Shown here piece after piece: positions 11,164 to 22,980 of a DNA stretch of 64,000 nucleotides. Both the position numbers and the translations under genes were made by a program. Below the pieces are notes generated by a model. The model saw only the letters and a list, made by a program, of their open reading frames with translations. It searched no databases and had not been told where the DNA came from. Positions within the stretch are counted from its first letter, which is position 1, and every line of letters begins with the position of its first letter. Source of the DNA: Ceratodon purpureus (taxonomy: Eukaryota; Streptophyta; Bryopsida; Pseudoditrichales; Ditrichaceae). Where the stretch lies: the NCBI GenBank assembly GCA_014871385.1, contig CM026426.1, positions 28,293,037 to 28,357,036 on the forward strand, read 5' to 3'.

Positions 11164-12010
11164 CTAGAGAGTAAGGAACCAAGGCGTGAGCACCGCTGAC
11201 AGTACGTTGTCATTCTTGTTCGACTTCAACCAAGGCTCAAGGAAGATGTCGTTCCCAGTGTAGTTGCAAATACTCTTCTCTGGACTGGCCTCTATGAGGA
11301 GAGTGTTATCCACGTCAAATATAGCCGCGCCGTCACTAAGCGGAAAGATCGCAGAAGACAGAGTTTTTAAAAATATCTTCTTGTAATTGTTGGAGGGGGA
11401 TGTCAAGAAGACGCCACTATTGGTCTTGATCAAGCCACAAGACTCTTGGCCGAGGATTTCAAAGGGCTTCGGAAGTCCATCGAAGAGGAAGTCAACGACA
11501 CCCTCTACGGTGGACTTCTTCATGGAGCTCTATATAACAACCTTGGCAACATGGGCGGACAGGGACTCCAAGGAGCCCCTCACTCCGGGTCTGCAGTACA
11601 CTGCCTTCGGAGGAATCCTGGTTGGGATGTCTGGCACGTACGACCATTCCCTAGGTTTGCAAATGGGGGAATACTTAGAAAGTGTTGGCAGATGCACACA
11701 CTGACAAAGGATTCCGTTGATGTCGATGACGACATTCAGCCACCTAATTGGCGCCGGCTACTGGACGGCAGCCCTAGGCCGTGGAATACACTCGAACTGC
11801 GGCACTGATTCTACCTGGCAATCAAAGAAAACAGTAAATTGAGGATACCTGATTGAACGCAGAGACACTGGGATCTACGCTAATCCTCAATGACGGCATG
11901 CATTGCATCCAAGCCATTAGGGGCACTGCGTTCGAATTGATTGGCGATCTCACGCCCGTGGGCGCAGAACATTTTCTACAAGAGTGGGCTGACAAACACA
12001 TAAAGGAAAA
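11164..12010 (-). pseudogene. FCP1/NIF-like HAD phosphatase-like gene of A, interrupted
   Basis: Minus-strand frame resembling FCP1/NLI-interacting-factor HAD phosphatases. Visible in order: VVIDINGILC (motif I region; the family has DxDxT or the plant DxNGxLC variant), YCRPGVRGSLESLSAH, SSMKKSTVEGVVDFLF (motif II region, normally I-W-S-S), and FDVDNTLLIEASPEKSICNY (motif III/IV region) with PWLKSNKNDNVLSAVL near the end. In-frame TAGs fall upstream of motif I and at the expected Trp before SSM. A 34-base GT...AG segment (11815-11848) may be a very short intron, since joining across it keeps both sides open. B has a homologous gene at 21663-22268, so a HAD gene is shared cargo at the left end of both elements. 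Confidence 0.62.
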
Positions 12011-12286
12011 TCAAATGACAATGGAAAATGCCACGGAAAAACTGTGTATATTATACATCAAAAATGATATATATCATGTACATGTGTGGTTTGCGAGGAC
12101 ATAAAACTATCCCTATCGATTGCCTCTATAACAATACATAATCTACAACATTTGACGCGCCACGAAGGATGGTGAACAACTCCAGATATATCAAAATTCC
12201 CAAGGATCGTCCATCTCCTGCAAGAGATAATTGACGTATTAGCAAGATTCAAACATTCAGATTGAAGGCTTAATGAGAGAAATCAA

Positions 12287-14733
12287 TCATATTCGTGTAA
12301 TCCTTGAGAATGGTTTATCATGTATGGAAGTACGTACTGCGTTTGTCATATGGTCACGCCGAAATCTTTCCGTTGGGCTCTCCAAGTAATCAACGTGCTC
12401 CTCATCATCGCCGGCAATATCATTTTTTTTCGGAGGACTGGAGCACTTCTCTGCTTGAGGTAATGCGCCAGTATTACAGGTTGTCTTGTCACCAGGCTCC
12501 TCGTATGGGACCGCAATGTCTTGTTGGAAGTTGGCTTCTAACATGGTCGTGTCCAAATCATCCGTAGGTCAGGAATGATCCATCACGACATCGTACTGAG
12601 ATAGCTCAAGCCCAGTTCCAACATGAGAAACAGGTACGACGTCGGAACCATCCTCTTCCTGCAACTTAGAATGTGGTGCCACAGGTTCCGGAACTTCACT
12701 AGTATTTGAAGGTGAGGACGAAGGTAGATTATCGCCGGGCCTAGGATAATCCTCACCAACAGTGGCCAACGCATTTGCTGATTTATTCAAATGACTGGGA
12801 CACTCCTCGCGTGAATCCCGTGATTCAGAAATATTTTGCTTTGATGAGAGCTCTTTCTCCGAAACACATATCACTGATGGCTGTAATGAGGCAGGATTTG
12901 ATATAGCAGTTCCGGAATCATCCCCGGGTCGGGCATGATTCAGACCAGCCTCGAAATGAGAGGCATCAGAGTCGGGATTCTCTACTGAAGGAATGGAGAA
13001 GGCAGGACAGCCGGAGTTATCTCCGGGTCGTGGATAATCCTTGGAAGCCTCAATAGTGACAACACCTGGGACGGGAGGATCAAGGGAGGCCCGACGCTCC
13101 AAATCCTCTTAGGGTTCGAACAAATGTTGTGCAAACTCGACAAGGGATGTGGGACGGCCGGAGTTGTCTCCGAGTCGTGGATAATCCTTCGCAGCTTCAG
13201 CAGGGACAACACCTCGGACGGGAGGATCAAGGGAGGCCCGATGCTCCAAATCCTCTTCGGGTCTGTACAAATGTTGTGCAGACTCGACAAGGGAGATGGG
13301 ACGGACTAGATCCTCGACCGGGGGATCGGAGGAGGCAGCAGGCTCGACAGTCTGAGCCTCCGGGATGGACTCCTTAGCAATAGTCTCATCAACCGGACTA
13401 TCTGGCTCTGGCTGCCTTGACTTCAGGACGATTTGAGCGACCTCCTCGGGCAGCTGAAGATTGTGTTGTGCAAGATATTGCATCACAATGTCTTGTTCCT
13501 GGAGCTTTCGTTCCACTATCTTCTCCTTCTTTGACCTCGCATCTTTGAGCTTCTGCATCTCCTGGTAACGCTCCTCTGCCTTCACCCCCGGTTTGGATGG
13601 GGAAGGGGCTTCTCCAGCCGCATTCTCGAGTGGATCTGCCTCTTCGCAGACGAGTCGCACCCTCTCTTGCTTCACTGCCTTCGTCTGTAAGGGGTTCAAG
13701 TTTGCGACGAGTGTGTCGATAACGTAAACATCCTCATCTTGATCCTCTGAGTCACTAAGGTCAATGAAGACACCACTCGGTCCAACAATTGCAAAAAGGG
13801 GCTTCCCTCGTTTGTTGAGCGCCCTGCTCTGAGGTGTGGTGACAACCTCAGCTGCCACTGATGAGAAAAGCATTGCACATGACGCCCCATCGGTTGGCAA
13901 ATCCACTGCTTGTCCACATGGACTGAGCTCCAGCCGCCGCTTCAATGGCATCCGAGGCTCAAAGGCGTCCCCGGCCCCACGAGAAGAACCTATCCCAACA
14001 ACTGGAGACTCGTTGCTTTGGAGAACCTCATTTGTGGTCTCTTCCCTGCTCTCAGTCAATATCACAGGGATCACTGGAGTTATCCCCGACCCGGGGATAA
14101 CTTTATCCAACTCAAACGCACTGGGAAGGGATGGGGATGAGACTCAAGCCTATGACGCGTCTATGGGCTCCTTCCCTTTCCTGGTCGAAACCGAAGGGAT
14201 CGTAGGGGCCGGCGGCATGAGCTCCTCATCTTCACGCCTCCAGGACTCGGATGCTTGAGAAGCATCCACGATCTCTGGAGCTTGCAGATCAGCATAATTG
14301 TCGTTGTCGGGATTAACAAGCTGATATTGGTTATTGTCATCGTCCTCCTCATCCTCCTCGTCCTCTTCCTCATCAACATCATTTTCAGCATCGTCGTTCT
14401 CATCTCCGTGGTCGAATTCTTCACCAACCCGTGTACTGGCCAGGTTGGATGTCGTCTCTGTTGCAGGTGATTGAGGGGCAGCCTCGCAGTCATCATGTGC
14501 CGCGGCAGCCCTAGTTGAAGGGTGGTTGTCCTCTGAGCTCGACGTAGTTAGCAAACTAGTCCCAGCATCCTGGTCACTTGAGATAGTCGTCGTCTTGTCA
14601 TACGGGCATTGTTGATGCATGAAATCACGCCAATCAACCCTCTTCGCTTTCTTCATTGATGCGGCATGCCTCTTGGCGTAAGGCGCATCAACCAACCCGT
14701 AAGGACGATGACCCTGGATATGGGATTCAATGT
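12287..14733 (-). CDS. Acidic, repeat-bearing C-terminal part of A ParB/MTase-like gene
   Basis: One minus-strand frame runs from an acceptor at 14733 to 12287, broken by several stops. It starts with ESHIQGHRPYGLVDAPYAKRH, continues into a highly acidic stretch of Glu/Asp (about 14300-14400), a coiled-coil-like KLKDARSKKEKIVERKLQEQ, and then two or three copies of a repeat of about 50 residues with the core ASLDPPVxG...KDYPRxGDNSG. The DYPRPGDN part is encoded by copies of the A palindrome itself (for example near 12725-12750, 13017-13037 and 13165-13190; another copy at 14080-14102 codes for VIPGSGIT). The segment follows the methyltransferase-like exon across a 232-bp intron (14734-14965) that also holds a palindrome copy. 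Function unknown; it looks like a disordered tail. Confidence 0.6.
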
Positions 14734-14965
14734 CTAACAATCACAACCAGAATGCTTGATACTTATCTGTGGATCAAGATTATTGTAAATGAAGCAACAA
14801 AAAGTTCAGCAAAACCTAAAGCAACATTGAATCGACACGATGTATCCACGGTCCGGGGATAATTGAATGAAGACCAAATCAGATCTTAGAACTTAGATCA
14901 TCGAGAACCAGAAGAAGGTCAAAGAATTAACCTCAATCAAAGGATAAGCGTATAGTTGAACTTAC

Positions 14966-17964
14966 AACGGATGCGACCATGAACTTGGATCCTGCGAAGA
15001 TTCCCATGGTCGAATCCCCTAGCTGGCAGTACTTCTCGACAAGTTCGATGTAGAACTCCATCCGAAGTTCTGATTCCTTTGAACTCCACTTCGTCTTGCT
15101 GTAAAGGCCAGGCCAACTGTAGTAATGCAATAACGCGGGCTTGTATTCGGCTTTGGCCGAATACTTGAATAGGTCGCCCTAGGGATCTCCCTTCTTGAAA
15201 AGAAAGATGAGACAGACGTCGTTGGCTGCCTTTTCACGAGCTGAGATATTGAACAGCTTCTCGTTGTTCGCTTTTTTGTATTGCGCCAACTCCATATGGT
15301 AGTTCGGGAAATATGTCCGAAGGTTTATTTTCAGTTTTCCGAGCGTTTTAAAAGGCCCTGCAACAATGAAGATTCATACAGGTGGCGCCATGTACACTAG
15401 CTTCTTCAGAGCTTTGGCCACCTTTATGACGTAGTCCAGGGCGTCCTTCTTGGAGTCATCCCCCTTGGAGAAGGCGTATGGCGAGTCTTGCAGATCAAAA
15501 TCACCAAGTGCACAGCGTCCAGTTCGCAATGGGACAAACCATTGGGGGCTCAGTGCTGTGTCTTTTGAGATCTTCATCGTGCGAAACAAACAAGCTGCAT
15601 TGTCCAACACCTCTTGAGCTTTCAAGGCAATGAACGTTTTGAAAAAACTCTCTACGCCGGGGAACTTGTCCTCGAGATCCTTCGCTGTCTTCAGCTTCCG
15701 TTGGTTTTGCAACCTGGTCGAGAAGAATCCTTTGTCGATGTGTCCGAGCAGCATGTTCCATGAAGCTGACGAGAATCTTCGAGCTTTCTTCCACAGCTTC
15801 CACTTCTCTATGTTGAGCTTGTCAGAGTTTGGCAAGAAGAAGGGCAACCCGCTCTTGACAGCCTTCATTTCATGAAGGGCTATGCGCTTGTTCTTCCGAC
15901 GAATGCACCACTCAGCGCAAGAACGTTGATCCCGGTGGTAGTGCTTCGCCTTGCTATTAGACAGCCTGGGGTACGAAGGTTGTCCAGGCTCGTCGGATAC
16001 ATCAACGAGCAGGCAAGACATCTCTTAAATGTCGCTCTCCGTCAGCCTCCCGAGCTTGCAAAAGAATTCACGGTTGATATGGTGCTTGCCGGCCAAGAAT
16101 CAAGCCTTGTTGTTGTAGAAGTAATCGCCCGTGTCGGGGTCGACTAGATTCTCCACATCATGCCTATCAAGAAACTCCTTGAACTTCTTGAAAATCTTAT
16201 TAGGCAACGTTATGATTTGAATCTCATGCTTGAGATCGGTTGCGCTGTTGATACCTTTGCCGTCTTTCATGGGGTCGATGTTATTGAACCTGATGATCAA
16301 GAGATCAACAAATTCCAGAAAATTCCAGGACTATGGGCCTCAATGAATTAGAATGGATGAATGCTACACTAATACAAATCCCTGGGCTGTGATTAAAATT
16401 TGTAATTGAAATAAACCATAACGCACTGTAATGTGAAATTATTGCAAGGTCGGGAATAATTACCATTATAATGGACAAAACACATCAAGAAACGGACAAA
16501 GAAGCAAACTATCCCTGACCCGGGGATAATAGTAGGATGTATGATCAACTTACCTTGTACTTCTTACTGTTGTAGACACTTTTGTTCGATCGAAGGGAGG
16601 CCTCGTTCGCAGAATTTGTCGGACGGCCACAGTTGATCCAGATGGAGCGTCCGAGCTGTATCTGATTCCCCCATGTTGGCTGGGCGTGCGTCAGGGGATT
16701 TGTCGTGTTGTAATGGGCTGATATGGCGGTGAGACGAGACGGGTCCTTGTCATACACGATATATGCATTCCAAGATTGCAGAGACAGCCTTTGGTCGTCG
16801 GTGATCTTCTCTTTCATCAGCTTGCATGCTGCTTCGATGGAGTGCTGGCCGTCAATGATCGCGAACTTCCCGTCTTTGATTTCTTCCCAAGTCGTTGGCC
16901 TTTTTGCGAGAATTTCACCGGTACTCTGGACTGGTGTGACTACAAGAGTCTGTCGCTGACGGATGTCACCTAACCTAGCGAGGTACATTTTAAGACTATC
17001 TTTAATATCATCCTCCAACGCACGAATTGTCCATTGGTGTTTACCGCGCTAGAGCATACTAGTTTGAACCGTCATGGGCTCCTTGTTAAAGAAGAAGGAG
17101 GATCCGTATTCAGCATCGAACGTAGTCTGGGCCTTCGCATACTTCTCCTAGTCAATGCCATCATCCTTCATATTCCTTTTCTTCTCCTTCCTCTTCTCTG
17201 AAGGGCCTATCTCCGCTTCGGGCTGCCTTGCAACGGCCTTCGGTGCCTCTGTTGCTTTCCTCCTATTTTTTTTCTGGCATTGATTGTCCTTCAAGATTGG
17301 CACTTGCTACCCTCTTCTTTTGTGCTGTCGATTGGGCTGGTTGATCTGCACTTGATACTACATGCGATGACCCTGGATTCTCTGTTTGTACACTATATTT
17401 CGGTGCTGACATGCTAGATTTTGCAGGTGTAGCCTTCTTCTTGCTAGACGCTAATTGTTTTGACAAGTTTATTATCAAACGGTTTAATATCCGTGTCAAG
17501 TCCCCTGCATCTGGCTCGCCCCACGCAGCGAGGAGGGCCTTCCATGACTCCAAGAATCCATGCTGAACCTTTCGTAGGTGCTCGACAAACCCTTCCAGTT
17601 CAAACTGTGCACCGCAGATAGATCCCACCTCCACGGCTATGCCAAATTCGTATGTCTCTTTGCTTAATTCTAGAAACTGCTGATGACATTGAATGACGAC
17701 ATACTTTGAACGGTGTTGCTCGAATGCAACCACTCGTACGTTCTGGTGCAGAGGAATGTAGACATCGTTGATTTCCTCACGGTGCATCATGAGCAAGTAA
17801 TTCCTAACAATCCTCAAGGACCAGCTGACGACGGCATCCTTGAATTTCCAGAGATGGAGGTTCTCGATGTCATCTTCTTTCAGGAAGGGAGTGTCACTGA
17901 ATGGATTTTCAAATTGATCCATGACCAAGAACAGTGGGCTTGTATCACTCTCTCTGTCCGCCAT
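14966..17964 (-). CDS. Element A ParB-like plus methyltransferase-like protein
   Basis: The gene starts at ATG 17964 just after a TATTGCAG acceptor, implying a 5' leader intron. The N-terminal region (to about 17263) has no known family and ends in a Lys-rich linker with a frame slip in an A-run. Next comes a ParB-like segment: LVVTPVQS, then FAIIDGQHSIEAACKLM, the DGQH/DGNHR signature of ParB/Srx-type domains. An intron from 16553 contains an A palindrome. Two further exon blocks (about 16340-16100 and 16021-15374) lead to SAREKAANDVCLIFLFKKGD, LRMEFYIELVEKYCQLGDST and MGIFAGSKFM, which match the helix and glycine loop of N4/N6 methyltransferases but lack Asp-Pro-Phe/Tyr. Several in-frame stops occur. 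ParB-domain/methyltransferase fusions are common in phages and bacteria; finding the order here in an intron-bearing transposon is notable. Confidence 0.6.
16505..16531. promoter_or_regulatory. A-type palindrome in coding intron
   Basis: ACTATCCCTGACCCGGGGAT followed by AAT sits inside the intron after the ParB-like exon. The corresponding intron of element B (24345-24500) holds two B-type palindromes. Confidence 0.7.
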
Positions 17965-18002
17965 CTGGAATCTGCAATACGAGTTGCGTTCTAACGTTAA
18001 TT

Positions 18003-18690
18003 CATAAATTTATCCCCGACTCGGGGTTAATTATATGCGCACCAAAACAATAATTAATAATCACTCTATAACTCTAGTGCAGGATACAGCAGTTTTCAAC
18101 GTACTGTGAATCTCGGTGATCCGCACACTTTGTTTGGGACAAATTTTTTGGTCTATTTGCTGTCGACGTTGCTAAAACACCGCTTAAATTTTGTCAGGAC
18201 TTGACCTTGTGATCCGAGCGGTTCTTTTTGTTCGCGCCAGCGTGAAAGGTATGAGTCTCCAAGGGCACAAGCGATAGAACGTAAGTTTATTGCAATAAAT
18301 TACTGAAGGGCATAAGTCAAGTTATCTCCGATTCGTGGGCTAATGACATGTAATTTTTAGATATCTATACGATTTCTCAAATAGTTCAGACTCAACTCTC
18401 TCGGGATCTTTTATCATTGAATCAAGGATAATTGTCTCTCGAAGAAGGCAAATTATCCCCTGGCCGAAAATAATCTGCCTTCATTGAGAGACAGTTATCT
18501 TTAAGTCGAGGATAAATTATCCTCGAGTCAGGGATAACTGTCTCTCTCTGAAGGCAAATTATACCCGGGCCAAGGATAATCTGACTTCATAGAGACAATT
18601 ATCCTTGAGTCAAGGATACATTATCGCCGAGTCGGGGATAAAGTATCCCCGGTCGGGGATAAAGTATCCCTGGTCGAGGATAACCACCCT
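18003..18690. repeat. Cluster of A-type palindromes, leader/intron zone
   Basis: Roughly nine copies or half-copies of the TATCCCCGACCCGGGGATA-type palindrome, dense at 18440-18690 and with single copies at about 18008-18032 and 18318-18345. Variation is mostly C/T and G/A. The cluster lies upstream of the ParB-like gene's ATG (17964), in what appears to be its leader intron. The mirror cluster lies at 39770-40875 upstream of the transposase. Confidence 0.85.
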
Positions 18691-19601
18691 AAAATCTATA
18701 TGTGTGATAGATATGGCTGAAGAACACTAACGGCAACAATATCATAAAACTGAACTAACAGTCAAGCAATATTAATGGAATTGCAACGAGGTAGCAATAA
18801 ACTACTACTTGAAGATTACAAAAATAATCGAAGTTGGAGCACTGAAAACAAGAACTCCTCAGAAGACGGAATGAGCTTAGAAGCTGCCACTGTGAATCTG
18901 AACAAAACAGATGGATAGAATAAAATTAGTTCTCTCCTTAGTCGAAGCAAAAAACCAGATGATGAGCTTAAACCCTACATCCAATTCTACTGACTCTGCC
19001 GTCAACGTATAACAAACAGCTTGTACCCCGAAGACGCATTTGAGCACAAAAGTGGAACCTCTTCGAGCACATACGCAAGCCTACGAACTAAAGGAAGACC
19101 CTAATGTTCAAGAATGAAGCTACATTTCAGAAAACTACCAAAGAGTGGAAATCACAAAGGGCCGCAAATACCTGATGACCCTGGACACAGCTCCGCCGGA
19201 GGTGAAGAGATTTGTCCTCCTCACTCCCAACCAACGGCTTACATGAGTAATTGGAATCTAAGACTTCCCAAATTCTGCAGTGCTATGCTGTTGAACTAAG
19301 AAGAACTTTGAAACCCCAAACTATACAGAAGCACGACCAACAAACACACACAGAAACACCCAAAAGAGAAGCTCGAACACTTTCACTCCAAAGCGCAAGA
19401 AGGAAGTGCAAGAACAACTTGTACAGAGCATGAACTAGCGCGCGGAAAGTGCGACCAGAGAATTGCAACAACGAACAGCGCTGGGAGACAGATGCGAGAA
19501 CGAAGGAGAGAGGAAGACCAAGAGTGTATCGAAAATGGCGGCCGGGGAATGAGTCTAATCCGAAGCTGGGGCAAATGATGGCGGAGGGGCATCATGATCT
19601 G
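18691..19601. other. Probable leader region of A leftward gene
   Basis: Not AT-rich like its surroundings and holds only short open frames; probably the 5' untranslated exon and promoter of the minus-strand gene. No motif certain. Confidence 0.35.
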
Positions 19602-19701
19602 CATGCCCATGGTGATGTACGTGGGCAGGCTCATATACCTGTCCATATGTACATGCATGGGCATGTATATGTGCCTACCCATGTACATCAGCATGGGCAT
19701 G
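19602..19701. repeat. 100-bp imperfect hairpin
   Basis: The left arm starts CATGCCCATGGTGATGTACG and the right arm, inverted, starts CATGCCCATGCTGATGTACA. They pair over about 45 bp per arm with few mismatches around a loop containing ATGTACATGCATGG. It sits at the edge of the AT-rich middle of A. Confidence 0.8.
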
Positions 19702-21000
19702 ATTGTAATTTATTTTATTTTTTATTAAATGTCTTCGTGTACTTATTTATGAAGTTCTTGTAATAAATTTTGTTTAAAAAATATTTATGCTCTACTTTGT
19801 TTATGTTCGAACTCATGTGTATTCTAAATTTTAATGCAATTTTAAAAGTGAAGCCGTAAATTCTTGTTTGATGATTTAGCCAAATTAGATGAAGAATCAA
19901 TTTTGGTATTTTATGGTGTAATATACTTTGAGTGTAATAGTACATGCATAGAGTATATGCTCTATTTGGAAAGTCAAAATCCAATATTTTGCAACGAGTC
20001 GGGGAAAATAAAACCAATTTGCATATATAAAAGAATTTAGATACTCCAATTCTCTAGTATAGCATTCTCAAAGCTCCAAATGTCCTAAATTGTTTTTTGA
20101 ATTTACCTTATTAACTTTGAGGTAAGAGAAATTGTTTTACAAATCTTTAAACTTTAATCTATATCTTCATATACATGTATTTAAATTTGTAACTATTTCA
20201 ATTTCATGTTGCTTAGCCTCTAATCGTTCCAATATGTAGTCTCTCAATAATCAACTCATTGAAATCCTTTTAACGTATTTCTCGTAGAGTGGATGATACT
20301 CACCCTGATATTTGGAGATTATTCATAACAAATCAAGTTCTACCTAACAATTAGATTTGATCCTCGAGCTAAAATGAGATTTGACTTCAAGTACATAAGA
20401 ATAAGTATTTAAAGTATGATTAATAGTATAATCAAAAATATTATTTGAAGTATAATTAGAAGTACATCTAAACATAATTTCAAGAAGGACAAAAATAAAA
20501 TACGGATATCCTCCTCGGAGGGCTTGGATGACTTCTATTCTTCTCAAAGGTTTTTTTAGGACGCAACATAAATTAAAAATAAAATATATTTATTTTGGAA
20601 AAAACAAAACAAGAAACACACCTTCCTTGAAGAGGTTGGAAAATTATGTATCTTTTCGTTCATTGGTTTAATTAAGCTTTATAAAGTAGAGGATAAAAAT
20701 AAAATATAAAAATATAAAACAATCAAAAAAGAAAACCGAGAGCATCCTTGAAGGGGTACAAGAACTAACAATATTTAGAAGAAAACTCTTTAAATTTAGT
20801 TATTTTTTAAACATATTTACAAGATGCCCATTTAAATGGAGAAATATAAAAATAAGATTTGAGATTTACTTTGTAATTTCACTAAATAATAGCTTTGATA
20901 CCATGGAAATTTATTCTTAAGTTTCCTTAAATTATGAGTATGCTCTTAGTTAATTCATTCTTAAACTCACATAATATTGTTGATAGTACCAAATGTTTCT
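19702..21000. other. AT-rich middle of element A, left part
   Basis: Very AT-rich, no gene. Its counterpart across element B is 38.3-39.1 kb. Probably the intergenic centre between A's two divergent genes. Confidence 0.6.
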
Positions 21001-21059
21001 ATTGGAATTCTTATTTACTTTATTACATGAAATATATAAATGTTCTATATAAATATTAT

Positions 21060-21090
21060 ATATATGCCATATTTAACTAATTCTGGACTA
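21060..21090 (+). repeat. Element B left inverted repeat
   Basis: About 30 bp with the core GCCATATTTAACTA, inverted at 38155-38185 with about one mismatch. Probably part of a longer AT-rich TIR. Confidence 0.65.
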
Positions 21091-21194
21091 TTCATTGAAT
21101 TATGGACTATGGATTGTCCAGAAAAAGCAAAGGAAAATGAAAGGGGCTTAGTAAAACCATGCCCCACTGTTATGAATAGTGTATTATTTGAATG

Positions 21195-21475
21195 ATTGGA
21201 TCAGGAGATCTTCCGATATAGAGTTGTTCCAAGACAAGGGAAATGTGTGGACTAAGTAATGTATAGAACATTGTATGATTTGCAAGTCCATGGATCAAGA
21301 GATCTTCCGATATAGTGCCGTTCCAGAAGAACAAATGTATGGACAAAGTAATGTAATGAATAATGTGTGTTTTGCAAAACCATGGATCAGGAGATTTCCC
21401 ATTATAGGTGTCTTCCGGAAGAACAACAGCCATCTCACAATTGCACGAGTGAAATGGTATGGACAAACTAAGTAA
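21195..21475. repeat. Three tandem units near left end of B
   Basis: Three imperfect units of about 95 bp, each beginning GGATCAGGAGATCTTCCGAT (a degenerate B palindrome) and ending near GCAAAACCAT. They are subterminal, as in elements whose transposase binds repeated sites near the ends. Confidence 0.75.
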
Positions 21476-21662
21476 TATAACATTACAAATAATACACATA
21501 GACCGATGATGGTGAAATAGTCATTTACATCACAAAAACGGGTTACATAAATATGAGGTATTGTCTTGAAAGTCATTCGAATGAACAGTGCCATATTATT
21601 ACCACTAATACATTGTGGTACATAGGGACACGGGATTGTAAGCAACTCATTGTATGTACTGT

Positions 21663-22268
21663 CTACTGTTCTACTCTACTGGTGTACCATTGCCTAAGTG
21701 ATCTCCTACATAATTCCCCATCCATGGGAGTTTTCTGAAGGAACTCAGTAACGGAGTCATAATGAACCAAATCCATAATGAATGGAAGTAAGGCTGTGCC
21801 GACATCTGGTATGACGTTTCGCGGATTGGGTAGGTGCATTTCACCCTTCCAAGGAGTCGGGAAATAGCAGGAATGATTTCCATTCATTACATTCTTCCAT
21901 TCACAGTCATCTACCATGAGAACCTTACCCGGTTTGCAAAACCTGCGAGTTTTTTTATCCATACGAAGTTGTTGCAGGAACTTCTGGAAGAATGGATAAG
22001 GCTTCGGTCGAACACACTTGTCTTGACCATACACAAAAATTAACTGCGATCTAAGCTCCAGTGGAAGTAGATGCGCTAAGACAAGGTCCAAGCGGGATGG
22101 GGGCATACATGACCATATTCCGACATGGAAATCTTGAAGAAGCTTTCGAACGAACGGTCGATTTCTAGGACGGCAAATGACATTCCCTAAGTCCAGCAAC
22201 GGCGGGCTGAATCCTTTATAATCCTCGAAGCACAGGACGCCATTAACCGAGAGAACTATCGCCTTCTG
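21663..22268 (-). CDS. FCP1/NIF-like HAD protein of element B
   Basis: The exon begins after an AACTGTGCAG acceptor at 22268 and reads about 200 codons to TAG. Motifs in order: AIVLSVNGVLCFEDY (motif I, with the first Asp of DxDxT/DxNG replaced by Ser), CRPRNRPFVRKLLQDFHVGI followed by WSCM (motif II, close to the IWSS of NIF-like proteins), KPYPFFQKFLQQL, then GKVLMVDDCEWKNVMNGNHS (motif III Lys plus motif IV Asp-Asp). This is a complete HAD core without an internal stop. Loss of the nucleophile Asp suggests a non-catalytic protein. It pairs with the A gene at 11164-12010 at the same relative place. A 5' exon is probably missing from this call. Confidence 0.75.
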   Translation of the reverse strand, partial: QKAIVLSVNGVLCFEDYKGFSPPLLDLGNVICRPRNRPFVRKLLQDFHVGIWSCMPPSRLDLVLAHLLPLELRSQLIFVYGQDKCVRPKPYPFFQKFLQQLRMDKKTRRFCKPGKVLMVDDCEWKNVMNGNHSCYFPTPWKGEMHLPNPRNVIPDVGTALLPFIMDLVHYDSVTEFLQKTPMDGELCRRSLRQWYTSRVEQ

Positions 22269-22980
22269 CACAGTTGAAATAAAAATATCAGGACATTTCT
22301 ACATCTGAGACTAAACATCGGGGGATCTTCCGATGTTTGTAAATGACGAATTCGCTAACATAGTTCATCGGGGGATATCTCGATGGCGCCTTCCAACGTC
22401 ATGGCACACAGAGGTGGTCAGACCATGTCTTGAAAGATTATTACCACAGCAAAGCGATTTTAAAACAAAACAAATTCAAAGTTCCAGAACTCCATTGCAT
22501 TCAAGAAGACAAATGCAAATTTTCAAGAACTTGGTTAGTTTCATTTTGCTATCAAACATGAGGAAGCTACAGCTTCATTACATGCTCATGTGAGAGAATG
22601 TATGTGTTGACAATGAAGAACTCTGAATAAAATGAGTGTTCCATAATCCAAAGTCATTTGCACTAAACTACAATCTTTGCTTCATTAAATGGTCATTAAA
22701 CCGTCCATCGAGGGATCCCCCGATAAATCTTGCATCCGTGAAGACATATCAGGAAACACTGAGGCTGAGAACAGAGAAGGACCTTTGACTTAGATTCTAT
22801 ATACGTGAGTGAACAAGTGCATATATCGCGAGTACTATAAATGGAGAAGATTTGCACAATAAGCCTCAAGAAAAACAGCCTATTCGCACAAGTATGAAAT
22901 AAAGTGGAAGCATTCGAGTCACTGAAAGAGAAATTTCTAATATGACTTCAGCATTCAAAGGGTGCAAACAGAGTACTTAC
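22269..22980. other. Spacer with B-type palindromes
   Basis: No confident exon. Three B palindromes lie at about 22317-22336, 22366-22386 and 22706-22726. The region separates the HAD-like gene from the last recognisable methyltransferase-like exon and likely holds introns or lost tail exons. Confidence 0.55.

Noticed and set aside
19383-19700. Minus-strand Met/His-rich frame (PMLMYMGRHIYMPMHVH)
   Set aside because: It is produced by the CATG-rich hairpin at 19602-19701.
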